Source: an uncultured SAR116 cluster alpha proteobacterium
Lineage (GTDB): Bacteria; Pseudomonadota; Alphaproteobacteria; Puniceispirillales; Marisalimonadaceae
Assembly (NCBI GenBank): GCA_902578805.1
Contig: CACHEH010000002.1
Location: 1-64,000 of the forward strand
Direction of reading: 5' to 3'
Length of the DNA stretch: 64,000 bases
The notes under the pieces are model-generated. The model searched no databases and was not told where the DNA came from. It saw only the letters and a program-made list of their open reading frames with translations. Shown here one piece after another: positions 17,449 to 25,673 of the stretch (positions within the stretch are counted from its first letter, which is position 1; the number at the start of each line of letters is the position of its first letter). The position numbers and the translations under genes are program-made.

Positions 17449-18408
17449 TTAAATTTTTAATTCACCAATTTCATGATTTTCAATATCAAGAAATGTATCA
17501 GTAGGATTTCCAATTCTTCCATATCCATTCCAAACTTTAAACCCTAGTAATTCTTTTTGATAGTCATTTAAATTTGAAAAAACATCTTTTTTTATACCTA
17601 AGGTAAAATTTTCTTGAGGTCTAAATTGTGGACCACAAAAAGTTATTAATAACGCAAGCCTATTATGCTTTGTAATATTTGCGCCTGTTCCGTGCCATAC
17701 CCTACCATCAGTAATAATAGCACAACCGGGGGGGCCTTCAGCAGATATAACTTCTATATCTTTATCTAAAACTTTATCTGGATGACGTCCAAATAAATGA
17801 GATCCCGGGACAATACGTGTGCCCCCATTCTCTTTACTCATTCCATTTAGCATTATTAAAACATTAGTTACAGCTGGCCTTGAAATAAGTTCGTTATTGT
17901 TATTAATATTTTCATTGATTTTGATATTAAATTTATTTCTTTTAATAGATCCTGGAGGCAAAAAATCATCATTTCTATTAACTGGGTCTGGAAACCACCA
18001 TTGATCAGTATGAAGATCCATCACAACGCCTCCTGGCTTAGCAATATTTGCTCCAAAGCTTGAAACTAGGAATTCATCACCAACAATTTCTGTCACACAA
18101 TCTACATAGTTGTGTTTTGCTAAAATATCTAAAAACACTTTGCCCTTATTAGGCAACATCCATACTCGTTGATTGACCCCAGGGGCATCAGCATTTTTAT
18201 TGAATTCACCCCATTTCTTTTTTTCACTGCCATCCTCGTAAGCAAGATTTAATTCTTTTTCTGCATTAGCCTGTTCAATTAATCTTTCCATAGCACTATT
18301 ATTTAGATCTGGAGGAATAGCGTTTTTAAGTAAACAATAACCCCATTTTTTTAAGTCAATTTTTGCAACTTCTATTGATTTTGTTGGCTTTGGATAATTA
18401 AGGTTCAT
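17449..18408 (-). CDS. Phytanoyl-CoA dioxygenase (PhyH) family Fe(II)/2-oxoglutarate oxygenase
   Basis: Predicted non-heme iron, 2-oxoglutarate-dependent hydroxylase of 319 aa. The iron triad is visible: His and Asp in MDLHTDQWWFP (HxD, about 135-137) and the distal His in GRVWHGTGANITKHNR, with the 2-oxoglutarate-binding Arg shortly after. GGTRIVPGSHLFGRHP is the conserved strand before it. Translated just downstream of the aldolase gene (16 nt gap). The substrate is unknown; members act on acyl-CoAs, ectoine and small organic molecules. Confidence 0.86.
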   Translation of the reverse strand: MNLNYPKPTKSIEVAKIDLKKWGYCLLKNAIPPDLNNSAMERLIEQANAEKELNLAYEDGSEKKKWGEFNKNADAPGVNQRVWMLPNKGKVFLDILAKHNYVDCVTEIVGDEFLVSSFGANIAKPGGVVMDLHTDQWWFPDPVNRNDDFLPPGSIKRNKFNIKINENINNNNELISRPAVTNVLIMLNGMSKENGGTRIVPGSHLFGRHPDKVLDKDIEVISAEGPPGCAIITDGRVWHGTGANITKHNRLALLITFCGPQFRPQENFTLGIKKDVFSNLNDYQKELLGFKVWNGYGRIGNPTDTFLDIENHEIGELKI

Positions 18409-18424
18409 TTTAATCCTCTTAATC

Positions 18425-19309
18425 TTATTTTATAAGGTTTAGATTAATTAGGGCTTCCTTCACTTTTTCTTTCTGATTGTCGGTTGCAGGAGAGGTTGGT
18501 CTTCTGGCAAAACCACTTTCAAGACCTTGTAAACTTTGTGCATATTTACACAGAGATGGCATATTATCTAAGCCAATTGCATCCCATAAAGGCATTAGTT
18601 TTTCATGAAGATCCTTTGCAGTTTCCCAATCTTGGTCAATAACAGCATTCCATAATTTAACAGAAGGACCTGGGGCAGCAGTTAAAATTGCTGCAATTGA
18701 TCCCGGCGCTCCCAATTTGTATGATAAGTAAAGAAGTGCATCAACAGCACTAAAAATCATATTTTTAGGCTTTGCTCTTCTAATGAGGTCAGCAAAAAGT
18801 TTCATATCACCAGCACTTTGCTTTACACCTAAAACTCCTGGAACATCATTCATAATTCTTAATAGTAAATCAGGTGATAAATAGCACCAAGGTACAACAT
18901 TATAAATTAATATTGGTATCTGGCATTCATCGTGTATCTCATTAAAATGTTTTACCATTGCACTATCATCAGGCCTAAATAAATAACTTGGTGGTGTTAT
19001 TTGAAGGGCTGCAACGTTAAGAGACTTTACTGACTTACCTCTTTCAATTACTTCAGATGTCGAATTAGCAATAATACCAGCAACCAATGGGACCCTGCCA
19101 TTTATAGATGAAGCTGTTTCTGTCATTAGGGCCAAATACTCATCTCTACTTAGAGCATGACCTTCACCTGTGCTACCTCCAGCAGCTAAACCATGAACAC
19201 CATTTTCAATTAACCAATCCACTTGTGGCTTTATCAAAGTAAAATCAATTTCTCCATTAGCCTTAAATGGAGTTGTAAAAGGTGCAATAATTCCTTTTAA
19301 TGCTGTCAT
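18425..19309 (-). CDS. Dihydrodipicolinate synthase / N-acetylneuraminate lyase family aldolase
   Basis: Class I aldolase of 294 aa. It has the AAGGSTGEGHALSRDEY substrate loop, the IYNVVPW tyrosine and the Schiff-base Lys in GVLGVKQSAGD (about 165). The family includes DapA, NanA, 5-dehydro-4-deoxyglucarate dehydratase and hydroxy-oxo-acid aldolases. Its catabolic neighbours (PhyH, MFS, and a uronate-dehydrogenase-like gene 3.7 kb away) argue against DapA. Strong GGAGAAAAC upstream of the ATG. Divergent from the esterase operon. Confidence 0.85.
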   Translation of the reverse strand: MTALKGIIAPFTTPFKANGEIDFTLIKPQVDWLIENGVHGLAAGGSTGEGHALSRDEYLALMTETASSINGRVPLVAGIIANSTSEVIERGKSVKSLNVAALQITPPSYLFRPDDSAMVKHFNEIHDECQIPILIYNVVPWCYLSPDLLLRIMNDVPGVLGVKQSAGDMKLFADLIRRAKPKNMIFSAVDALLYLSYKLGAPGSIAAILTAAPGPSVKLWNAVIDQDWETAKDLHEKLMPLWDAIGLDNMPSLCKYAQSLQGLESGFARRPTSPATDNQKEKVKEALINLNLIK

Positions 19310-19396
19310 GGTTTTCTCCTAAAAAAATTCACTAGATTTTTTATTATAAATAAACTTTATTAAAAATATAAAGCTAAAAGAACAAAATAAATTATT

Positions 19397-20371
19397 ATGG
19401 GAATACATAGATCAATGATAATTGATAAAGAAACTGATATTTTTTTAAAAAATCGTATTAAAAGTAATTCAAAATTACATCACTTATTAGATCCTGTAGA
19501 ATTAAGATCTGAACGTTTGAGACAGTTAAGGGAAGATAATTTAACACCTCCAAAAATTATTAATTTAGAAAACTTAAAAATAAAAAATCGATTTAACAAA
19601 GATGTTAAATTAAGATTTTATTTTCCAAATAATTTTAATAAAAAAACTAAAATTCCAATCATAGTTTTTTTTCATGGTGGTGGTTTCGTCATGGGGGATT
19701 TGGATACTCATGACTTTACCTGCAGATCAATTTGCTTAGAATCTCAAATGATTATTGTGGCTGTAGATTATAGTTTGTCTCCAGAACATAAGTTCCCCTA
19801 TGCAGTAGAAGAGGTTAAGGATGTTCTAAATAGCCTTGTAAATTTTGAAAAAGACTTTTTTATTGATCTTGAAAATATCTTCGTATGTGGAGATAGCGCT
19901 GGTGGTAATTTGGCAACTGTTTTGGCTATTAACTCAAGGGACGAAAAGGTAATTCCGATAAGAGGCCAGATATTGGTATATCCTTGTGTAGATCTAACGT
20001 TAACAATGAGATCAATGGATATTTTTCTAAAAGGTATGACTTTAACTTTTGATACTATGGACTATTTCGTTAAACATTATCTTAATTCAAGTAATGATGC
20101 AGTTAACTGGGAAGCTTCACCGCTTTTTGCCAAGGATCTATATAATTTACCTGAAACATTTATATTTGCGGCTGGGTTAGATCCTTTGCTGGATGAAGGA
20201 ATAGCTTACACAAATAGATTAAAAAGCTTTGGTAATAAAGTGACTTATAAATTATATCCCGGTCAGATACATGGTTTTTTGTCTAATTCTGTACATTTTC
20301 CTAAAGCTGCAGAATGTATTAAAGAAATAGGAAAAGCTGCTAACTCTATGGTATTTAAAAAGGTAGTTTAA
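19397..20371 (+). CDS. Alpha/beta hydrolase, HSL-type esterase/lipase
   Basis: Serine esterase of 324 aa in the hormone-sensitive-lipase group. The oxyanion-hole motif FFHGGGFVMGD (about 92-102), the nucleophile elbow GDSAGGNLA, the acidic residue in GLDPLLDEG and the catalytic His in GQIHGFL are all in order. Probably cytoplasmic, acting on small carboxylic esters or lactones. First of a four-gene plus-strand run; the next gene starts directly after its stop. Confidence 0.88.
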   Translation: MGIHRSMIIDKETDIFLKNRIKSNSKLHHLLDPVELRSERLRQLREDNLTPPKIINLENLKIKNRFNKDVKLRFYFPNNFNKKTKIPIIVFFHGGGFVMGDLDTHDFTCRSICLESQMIIVAVDYSLSPEHKFPYAVEEVKDVLNSLVNFEKDFFIDLENIFVCGDSAGGNLATVLAINSRDEKVIPIRGQILVYPCVDLTLTMRSMDIFLKGMTLTFDTMDYFVKHYLNSSNDAVNWEASPLFAKDLYNLPETFIFAAGLDPLLDEGIAYTNRLKSFGNKVTYKLYPGQIHGFLSNSVHFPKAAECIKEIGKAANSMVFKKVV

Positions 20372-21256
20372 ATGGGAAAAATTATCATTTTTGGAGGATG
20401 TGGATTTTTAGGAAGTTGGATAGTAAGAGCCTTTTTAAAAAAGGGTTATAGCGTTTCAGTTTTTGACTTAAAAATACAAAAAGAATTGCTTAGTTATATT
20501 ATAGGTGAGGATATAAATAAAATTAAATTTATACAGGGTGATATAACAAATTATGATCAGGTCCAAGAAGCAACAAACAATATGGACCATGTAATAAATT
20601 TGGTTGGGTTAATGACACCAGATTGCAGTACAAATCCTATTTTAGGTGCTAAAGTAAATGTCCTTGGCTCAATTAATGTTTTTGAAGCTTTGAAAAAAAA
20701 TAATATTAAGTTTCTAGTTTATGCGAGCAGTGCAGCTGTTTTTGGTCAAAAAGATAATTATTACCCATTTCCAGAAACTCATTACGGCGCATATAAGTTG
20801 GCGATAGAGGGCGTGGCAAGGGCATATTTTAATGAAGTTGGTATTTCAAGTGTTGGAATTAGACCGTATGTAATTTATGGGCCAGGAAGAGAAGTTGGCG
20901 GAACTGCTGGGGTGACTTTAGCCTGTAAGGCGGCAAAACAAGGAAATAGTTATACTATAAATTTTTCAGGCAAGGCAGGTTTTGTTTATGTTCAAGACGT
21001 TGGGGATTTAGTTGAAATGTCAATATCTCAAATTCTTTCAGGCGCATTAATTTTTAATATAAATGGAATAACGGCTGATGTTAGCAATTTCATAAATTTG
21101 ATTAAAAAAAACTTACCGCTGGCGAATATAGGAATCAAAGGCAATACATTAGGTGTGGTAGACGAAATACGAGGAAATGAGCCTACTAATATATTTAAAA
21201 AATTTAAGTATACTTCTCTTGAAGATGGGATCAAGAGGACAATCGATTTTTATTGA
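20372..21256 (+). CDS. NAD-dependent epimerase/dehydratase family protein
   Basis: Extended short-chain dehydrogenase of 294 aa. The NAD-binding GGCGFLGSWIV is at the N-terminus, ASSAAVFG holds the catalytic Ser/Thr, and YGAYKLAIEG holds the YxxxK pair. No substrate-specific signature is recognisable. Its ATG follows the stop of the upstream esterase with no gap, so they are co-translated. A sugar or sugar-acid substrate is inferred from the uronate-dehydrogenase-like gene two genes on. Confidence 0.83.
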   Translation: MGKIIIFGGCGFLGSWIVRAFLKKGYSVSVFDLKIQKELLSYIIGEDINKIKFIQGDITNYDQVQEATNNMDHVINLVGLMTPDCSTNPILGAKVNVLGSINVFEALKKNNIKFLVYASSAAVFGQKDNYYPFPETHYGAYKLAIEGVARAYFNEVGISSVGIRPYVIYGPGREVGGTAGVTLACKAAKQGNSYTINFSGKAGFVYVQDVGDLVEMSISQILSGALIFNINGITADVSNFINLIKKNLPLANIGIKGNTLGVVDEIRGNEPTNIFKKFKYTSLEDGIKRTIDFY

Positions 21257-21283
21257 GACTTAGTAAGAAAGAAAAAATAAATT

Positions 21284-22165
21284 ATGCCTATAAATATTTC
21301 TTCAAATGCTAAGGGTATATTATTTATAATAGCTGCTGTATCATGTTTGTCTGTAATGGACGGTGTTACAAGATATCTAGCAGAATACTATAATGTAATA
21401 GCAATTAATATGTTTCGATATTTCTTCCTATTTCTATTTGTAATATCAATTAACAGTACAGGAAATAAAAGTGTTATTCTTGTTTCAAAAAGCAAATTTA
21501 AGCTCATTCAAATACTAAGGGGAACAATTCTTGCTTTAGAGATGTGTTTTGCTCATTATCTTTTTTTAAAAATAGGACTTATTGAGACACATGCCATTTT
21601 TGCAAGTGGTCCTCTAATAGTTGCAGCTTTGTCAGTGTTTTTTTTAGGTGAAAAGGTAGGTTGGAGAAGGTGGAGCGCAATATTAATTGGTTTCTTAGGT
21701 ATTTTAATTATGCTTCGACCTGGTACCAAAGTTTTTGATCCTTTATCTCTAATAGCTCTGGGATGTGCTATTGCTTTTGCTATCTATCAAATTTTAACTA
21801 GATATGTGTCTAGTGAAGATAGTCCTGAAACCAGTCTTTTTTACACGGGTATTTCAGGATTTATAATATTAGGTTCTGTAGGTCCTTTCTTTTATTCGCC
21901 TGTAGATAATGCACATTGGTTTTGGCTTTTATTAGTTTGTGTCCTTGGAGCAGGGGGACATTTTTTGATGATAAATGCTTTTAAACACAGTGAAGCTTCA
22001 ATATTGCAACCCTTTACTTATCTTCAGTTAGTTTTTGTTTCTATGATTGGTGTATTAATATTTAACGAAAAGTTGGAAAGTGAAATAGTTATTGGATCAT
22101 TAATCGTGATTGTAGCAGGTTTATTTACTTTTTGGAGAGAATATATAAAAAGCCAAAGAAGTTAG
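21284..22165 (+). CDS. EamA-family (DMT superfamily) transporter
   Basis: Ten-helix drug/metabolite-type transporter of 293 aa built from two EamA repeats (about 10-140 and 150-285). FASGPLIVAALSVFFLGEKVGWRRW and LQPFTYLQLVFVSMIGVLIFNEKL are the typical ends of the two repeats with the conserved Glu. Members export amino acids, nucleotides or sugar derivatives, or import small solutes; this substrate is unknown. Lies between two dehydrogenase genes in a tight operon, implying a shared substrate or product. Confidence 0.86.
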   Translation: MPINISSNAKGILFIIAAVSCLSVMDGVTRYLAEYYNVIAINMFRYFFLFLFVISINSTGNKSVILVSKSKFKLIQILRGTILALEMCFAHYLFLKIGLIETHAIFASGPLIVAALSVFFLGEKVGWRRWSAILIGFLGILIMLRPGTKVFDPLSLIALGCAIAFAIYQILTRYVSSEDSPETSLFYTGISGFIILGSVGPFFYSPVDNAHWFWLLLVCVLGAGGHFLMINAFKHSEASILQPFTYLQLVFVSMIGVLIFNEKLESEIVIGSLIVIVAGLFTFWREYIKSQRS

Positions 22166-22175
22166 GGAGTAAGAA

Positions 22176-22985
22176 ATGTCAAAATTCAAATATAATAATA
22201 TTTTATTAACTGGAGCAGCTGGTGCTTTAGGAAAACAGTTAAGAAAAACATTATCACAAAATTGTAATCTTTTAAAAATATCAGATAAAGAAAAATTACA
22301 AAAAAAGTTTGAAAATGAAGAAGTAAATCTAGCAGATCTCTCGTCTGCAGAAGCAATGATACATTTAACAAAAAATATAGATTGTGTAGTTCATATGGGT
22401 GGACAAAGTATAGAGGGTTCATGGAACAACGTTTTGAACTCTAATATAATTGGTATGTATAATTTATATGAAGGTTGCAGAAAAAATAATGTCAAAAGGG
22501 TGATATGGGCAAGTTCAGTTCATACTGTAGGTTTTTATCCAAGGTCAGAAGTTATTGATAGTAAAGTAACACCTCGACCTGATAGTAATTACGGACTGTC
22601 AAAAGTTTTTGGAGAATCTTTGGCTCAATATTATTGGGATAAATATAAAATAGAAACTGTTTCAGTCAGAATTTATTCATGTTTGGCTGAACCTAAAGAT
22701 CATAGAATTTTATCTACATGGCTTAGTTATGATGATTTAAGAAGTCTTATTCTTGCTAGTATAAATAGTTCCAACGTACAACATTCCATCATTTTTGGTG
22801 TCTCAAATAACGATTCGGTGCTAATTGATAACAAGTATGCCAAACACATTGGTTATAAGCCAAAAGATAACGCAGAAGAATTCAGAAGTTTAATTGAAAA
22901 AAAAGATGGATTTATTGATTCTAGTGATCCTTTAGTTACAACACATGGTGGTTATTTTGCATCATCAGGTCATTTTGATGATTAG
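22176..22985 (+). CDS. Uronate dehydrogenase-like NAD-dependent oxidoreductase
   Basis: Resembles uronate dehydrogenase (Udh), which oxidises D-glucuronate or D-galacturonate to the aldarolactone with NAD. The 269 aa protein has LLTGAAGALGKQLR at the N-terminus, ASSVHTVGFYPRSE, the YGLSKVFGE catalytic Tyr/Lys, and the strongly Udh-like stretch from VSVRIYSCLAEPKDHRILST through LSYDDL and GYKPKDNAEEF. These match my memory of Udh along its whole length. GGGAG sits before the ATG, ten nt after the EamA stop. The pathway fit with the DHDPS-family enzyme at 18.4 kb is inference. Confidence 0.8.
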   Translation: MSKFKYNNILLTGAAGALGKQLRKTLSQNCNLLKISDKEKLQKKFENEEVNLADLSSAEAMIHLTKNIDCVVHMGGQSIEGSWNNVLNSNIIGMYNLYEGCRKNNVKRVIWASSVHTVGFYPRSEVIDSKVTPRPDSNYGLSKVFGESLAQYYWDKYKIETVSVRIYSCLAEPKDHRILSTWLSYDDLRSLILASINSSNVQHSIIFGVSNNDSVLIDNKYAKHIGYKPKDNAEEFRSLIEKKDGFIDSSDPLVTTHGGYFASSGHFDD

Positions 22986-23051
22986 ACAAAAAATAAAATT
23001 GTGATTAAAAATTTTTCTATAAAAAAATTAATACTATCAATGGCTTGCAAG

Positions 23052-23088
23052 AATATTTTTTTAGTTTTATATAAGTTAAAAAAATATT
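23052..23088. repeat. A/T-only inverted repeat, possible udh terminator
   Basis: A 12 bp perfect inverted repeat (AATATTTTTTTA / TAAAAAAATATT) with a 13 nt loop, followed by more T residues. Placed 66 nt after the udh stop it could act as a weak terminator, but without G:C pairs the stem is marginal. Confidence 0.3.
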
Positions 23089-23260
23089 TTTTCTTGAATA
23101 TATCTGTATAAAATCTAATCAAAATTTATATGATTGTTATATTTGTTCATATGTTAGACAAAATAAAAACAAAATGTGTCAAGCAAAAAAAAAATAATTG
23201 AAATTTTATAAGTTTTTTCTTGCCTTTATTGAAATAATTAAGAAAAATACGAATCAGTTG

Positions 23261-23276
23261 AGAAACAAATGTTTCT
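23261..23276. promoter_or_regulatory. Operator-like palindrome upstream of dctP
   Basis: AGAAACA-AA-TGTTTCT is a perfect 7 bp inverted repeat with a 2 nt spacer, 70 bp before the dctP start. The spacer is too small for an RNA hairpin but suits a dimeric repressor site (GntR- or LacI-like geometry). No regulator gene is adjacent. Confidence 0.35.
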
Positions 23277-23345
23277 TTTAATTTGGCTTTTGAATTGAAT
23301 AAATCATTTCATTAAAGTCTATTTACAATACTAGGGAGGAATTTC

Positions 23346-24404
23346 ATGAAATTCAAATCAAGCCTATTTGTAGGCGCTGTAGCTTTAGCTGCAACTAGTT
23401 TAGTAGCTGTTTCAGCAAATGCTGACAAGCTACGTTGGAAAATGCAAAGTACTTGGGGTAGCCAGGTTGCAATTAACGGTGAAGCTGCTGTTTATTTTTC
23501 TAACAAAGTTAAGTCAATTTCAGGTGGTGACGTCCAGTTGAGATTTCACGAGCCAAATGCTCTTGTGCCTTCATTAGAAGTTTGGGATGCTGTTAAAAAT
23601 GGATCAGTAGATGCAGGTTATACAACACCTGGATATCATGCTGGTAAAATCCCTGCAGTTTCTTACTTCACAGCTGTTCCTTTTGGTCCAGGTGCTAGTG
23701 AGTACCATGGGTGGATGGAATATGGCGGAGGTCAGCAGTTAAAAGATAGAATTTATGGCGAGTATGGCCTAAAAGCTCTTAATTGCCTAACTCACGCTCC
23801 AGAGACATCAGGTTGGTTTAGAAAGAAAATCAACAATGTTGAAGAGTTGAAAGGTATGAAAATGCGTTTCTTCGGTCTTGGTGCTATGGTTATGAGTAAA
23901 TTAGGTGTGTCAACACAGTTACTTGCAGGTGGAGATATTTATCCAGCTCTAGAAAAAGGTGTTATTGATGCAACAGAATTTTCTATGCCTACACACGACT
24001 TAAGTTATGGTTTCTATCAGTTAGCAAAGTTTAACTATTTCCCAGGTTGGCATCAGCAAACATCTATTGGTGAGCTACTTATGAGCACTAAAGGATGGGG
24101 TGGTCTTACTAAGACACAACAAGCAGTTATTAACACAGCATGTCGTGACACAATGTGGTGGGCTTTAGTTAGATCTGATGCTAAGCAAGTTCCTGCTATG
24201 GCAGAGCTAGAGAAAAAAGGAGTTACATTCGTAACATGGCCTGATTCAGAAATTTCTAAGTTCAAGAAAGCTTGGGACGCTGTTGTTGAAGAGAAATCAG
24301 CTTCTGACCCTCTTTTCAAAGAAATTACTGCTAGCTACAACAAGTTCAGAGAGGATTATAGCATTTGGTCATCAAGAGCTTATCTAAAAGCTAAAAAGTA
24401 TTAA
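23346..24404 (+). CDS. dctP: TRAP transporter solute-binding protein, TakP-like DctP family
   Basis: Periplasmic binding protein of a tripartite ATP-independent transporter for an organic acid. The 352 aa precursor has a signal peptide (1-26, cleaving after SANA), then KLRWKMQSTWGS, typical of the 2-oxo-acid (TakP) and related subgroup. LKGMKMRFFGLG carries the Arg that binds the ligand carboxylate in DctP-family proteins, followed by GGDIYPALEKGVIDATEF. Strong GGGAGG before the ATG and noticeably less AT-rich codons than its neighbours suggest high expression. A perfect hairpin terminator follows, separating it from the membrane subunits. The exact ligand is not readable. Confidence 0.9.
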   Translation: MKFKSSLFVGAVALAATSLVAVSANADKLRWKMQSTWGSQVAINGEAAVYFSNKVKSISGGDVQLRFHEPNALVPSLEVWDAVKNGSVDAGYTTPGYHAGKIPAVSYFTAVPFGPGASEYHGWMEYGGGQQLKDRIYGEYGLKALNCLTHAPETSGWFRKKINNVEELKGMKMRFFGLGAMVMSKLGVSTQLLAGGDIYPALEKGVIDATEFSMPTHDLSYGFYQLAKFNYFPGWHQQTSIGELLMSTKGWGGLTKTQQAVINTACRDTMWWALVRSDAKQVPAMAELEKKGVTFVTWPDSEISKFKKAWDAVVEEKSASDPLFKEITASYNKFREDYSIWSSRAYLKAKKY

Positions 24405-24422
24405 TAATTCTACTTAATTTTG

Positions 24423-24463
24423 AGTACACTTGTTATTTCATATAACAAGTGTACTTTTTTTTT
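24423..24463 (+). terminator. Rho-independent terminator between dctP and dctQ
   Basis: AGTACACTTGTTAT (24423-24436) pairs perfectly with ATAACAAGTGTACT (24442-24455) around a 5 nt loop, followed by a run of eight further T residues. It should end most dctP transcripts before the membrane-subunit genes, giving an excess of binding protein, or may stabilise the dctP mRNA end. Confidence 0.9.
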
Positions 24464-24536
24464 GATAAATAAATTGTAATTTTGTATTTAATAAGTTAAT
24501 TAAAATTACTATAGTTCTACTTTTCTGGGGGGAATA

Positions 24537-25148
24537 ATGGCACTTACCGAGCAAAATATGGAAGGTCTAATTTCAGTTAGCGAAAAACTTCGTGAGATTG
24601 TAAATAGAGTTGGCCGAGCTAGTACATGGCTATTAGTACCTTTAGTAATAATTACAATGTGGGATGTGGTTGCTAGAAAATTAGTTTGGATACAAATTTG
24701 GATGGTAGCTAATTTTGGCTCTTTCTTTGAATCTACTCTAATGCAAGAAATGGAATGGCACCTTCACACTGTAGTTTTTTGTTTGGTTTTGGGTTATGGA
24801 TACACTCACAATAGGCATGTAAGAGTTGATTTTCTAAGAGAAAATTTTAACTTTCAATCAAAAGCGAAAGTTGAATTTTATGGAAACATATTCTTTATGC
24901 TACCATTCACACTTATTTGTGTATATTTTTCTTGGATATATATGGTAGATTCATACATTATTAAGGAAGTATCCGCATCATTAGTTGGTTTAAGTAATAG
25001 GTGGATCATAAAAACATTTTTGCCTATTGGATATTTCTTTTTATTCTTGGGTGGAATGTCAGTTATGATACAATTAATCGCTGTGATATGGGGCGATAAT
25101 AAAAAGAAACTTGATCTTATGGTACTTGATTATGATAAAAGTAAATAA
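24537..25148 (+). CDS. dctQ: TRAP transporter small permease subunit (DctQ family)
   Basis: Small membrane subunit of 203 aa, with four main hydrophobic segments after a soluble N-terminus of about 30 residues. The hallmark stretch ESTLMQEMEWHLHTVVFCL and the following YTHNRHVRVDFLRE are typical DctQ motifs. GGGGGGAA lies just before the ATG. It pairs with the DctM subunit, but a 158 aa membrane protein gene lies between them. Confidence 0.9.
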   Translation: MALTEQNMEGLISVSEKLREIVNRVGRASTWLLVPLVIITMWDVVARKLVWIQIWMVANFGSFFESTLMQEMEWHLHTVVFCLVLGYGYTHNRHVRVDFLRENFNFQSKAKVEFYGNIFFMLPFTLICVYFSWIYMVDSYIIKEVSASLVGLSNRWIIKTFLPIGYFFLFLGGMSVMIQLIAVIWGDNKKKLDLMVLDYDKSK

Positions 25149-25188
25149 GATAAAAAAATCGTTTACTAAGATTTCTACGAGATAAACA

Positions 25189-25665
25189 ATGTGGTTTTCA
25201 AAAGTTCCAGGCTATATTTTTGATAAACAAAAAACACCATACTTAACTGAAGCTAAGGAACTAAGTTTGGCCCAATCTCAATATGAGTTGACTGCTTACG
25301 GAGTGTTTGTAGGAACTATTTATGGAATTATTGGGTTAGCCGCGATGTTATCAATATTTGAAGGTAATAATTGGATTTACTATATCTGGTTATTTGCTTC
25401 AGTTTCAGTAATTTATTCGATATTTAGTGTTATAAGAAATTATGAATTATTTTCATCTTATATAATTTCTTCAGCTCCGTCAGTTATAGTATTATTCTGC
25501 TTCTACGAAGCGATCATAAAAAAATCACCTTTATTAACTATGACTATTTTTGTTTGTTTACTTTTTCTCTCGCTTAAATATGGCTGGAGAATTTCAAGGA
25601 TAGTTGCTTGGCAAAGATATACTGGAGAATATAAAAATTATAATTTTAAAAAAGAGAAAGCATAG
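25189..25665 (+). CDS. Small integral membrane protein inside the TRAP operon, function unknown
   Basis: I do not recognise this 158 aa protein. It has a soluble N-terminal stretch of about 35 residues with a KVPGYIFDKQKTPYLTEA region, then four predicted hydrophobic helices (about 37-58, 62-82, 90-108, 113-132) and a basic C-terminal tail. It lies 40 nt after dctQ and 8 nt before dctM in the same direction, so it is almost certainly co-transcribed with them. An accessory or assembly subunit of this TRAP system is the simplest inference. It is not a second DctQ, because the QEMEWH and DFLRE motifs are absent. Confidence 0.75.
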   Translation: MWFSKVPGYIFDKQKTPYLTEAKELSLAQSQYELTAYGVFVGTIYGIIGLAAMLSIFEGNNWIYYIWLFASVSVIYSIFSVIRNYELFSSYIISSAPSVIVLFCFYEAIIKKSPLLTMTIFVCLLFLSLKYGWRISRIVAWQRYTGEYKNYNFKKEKA

Positions 25666-25673
25666 GTGCAATT

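Larger units (their letters stand above)
22986..23345. other. 360 bp intergenic region upstream of the TRAP operon
   Basis: The longest gene-free stretch in the window, extremely A/T-rich. It holds an A/T-only inverted repeat near the udh end (23052-23088), a short perfect operator-like palindrome (23261-23276) and a strong ribosome-binding site GGGAGG (23334-23339) for dctP. TTCTTGCCT at 23217-23225 resembles the -35 region used by the SRP RNA and cytochrome c genes, but I find no convincing -10 at 16-18 nt. No open reading frame or RNA gene is apparent. Confidence 0.7.
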
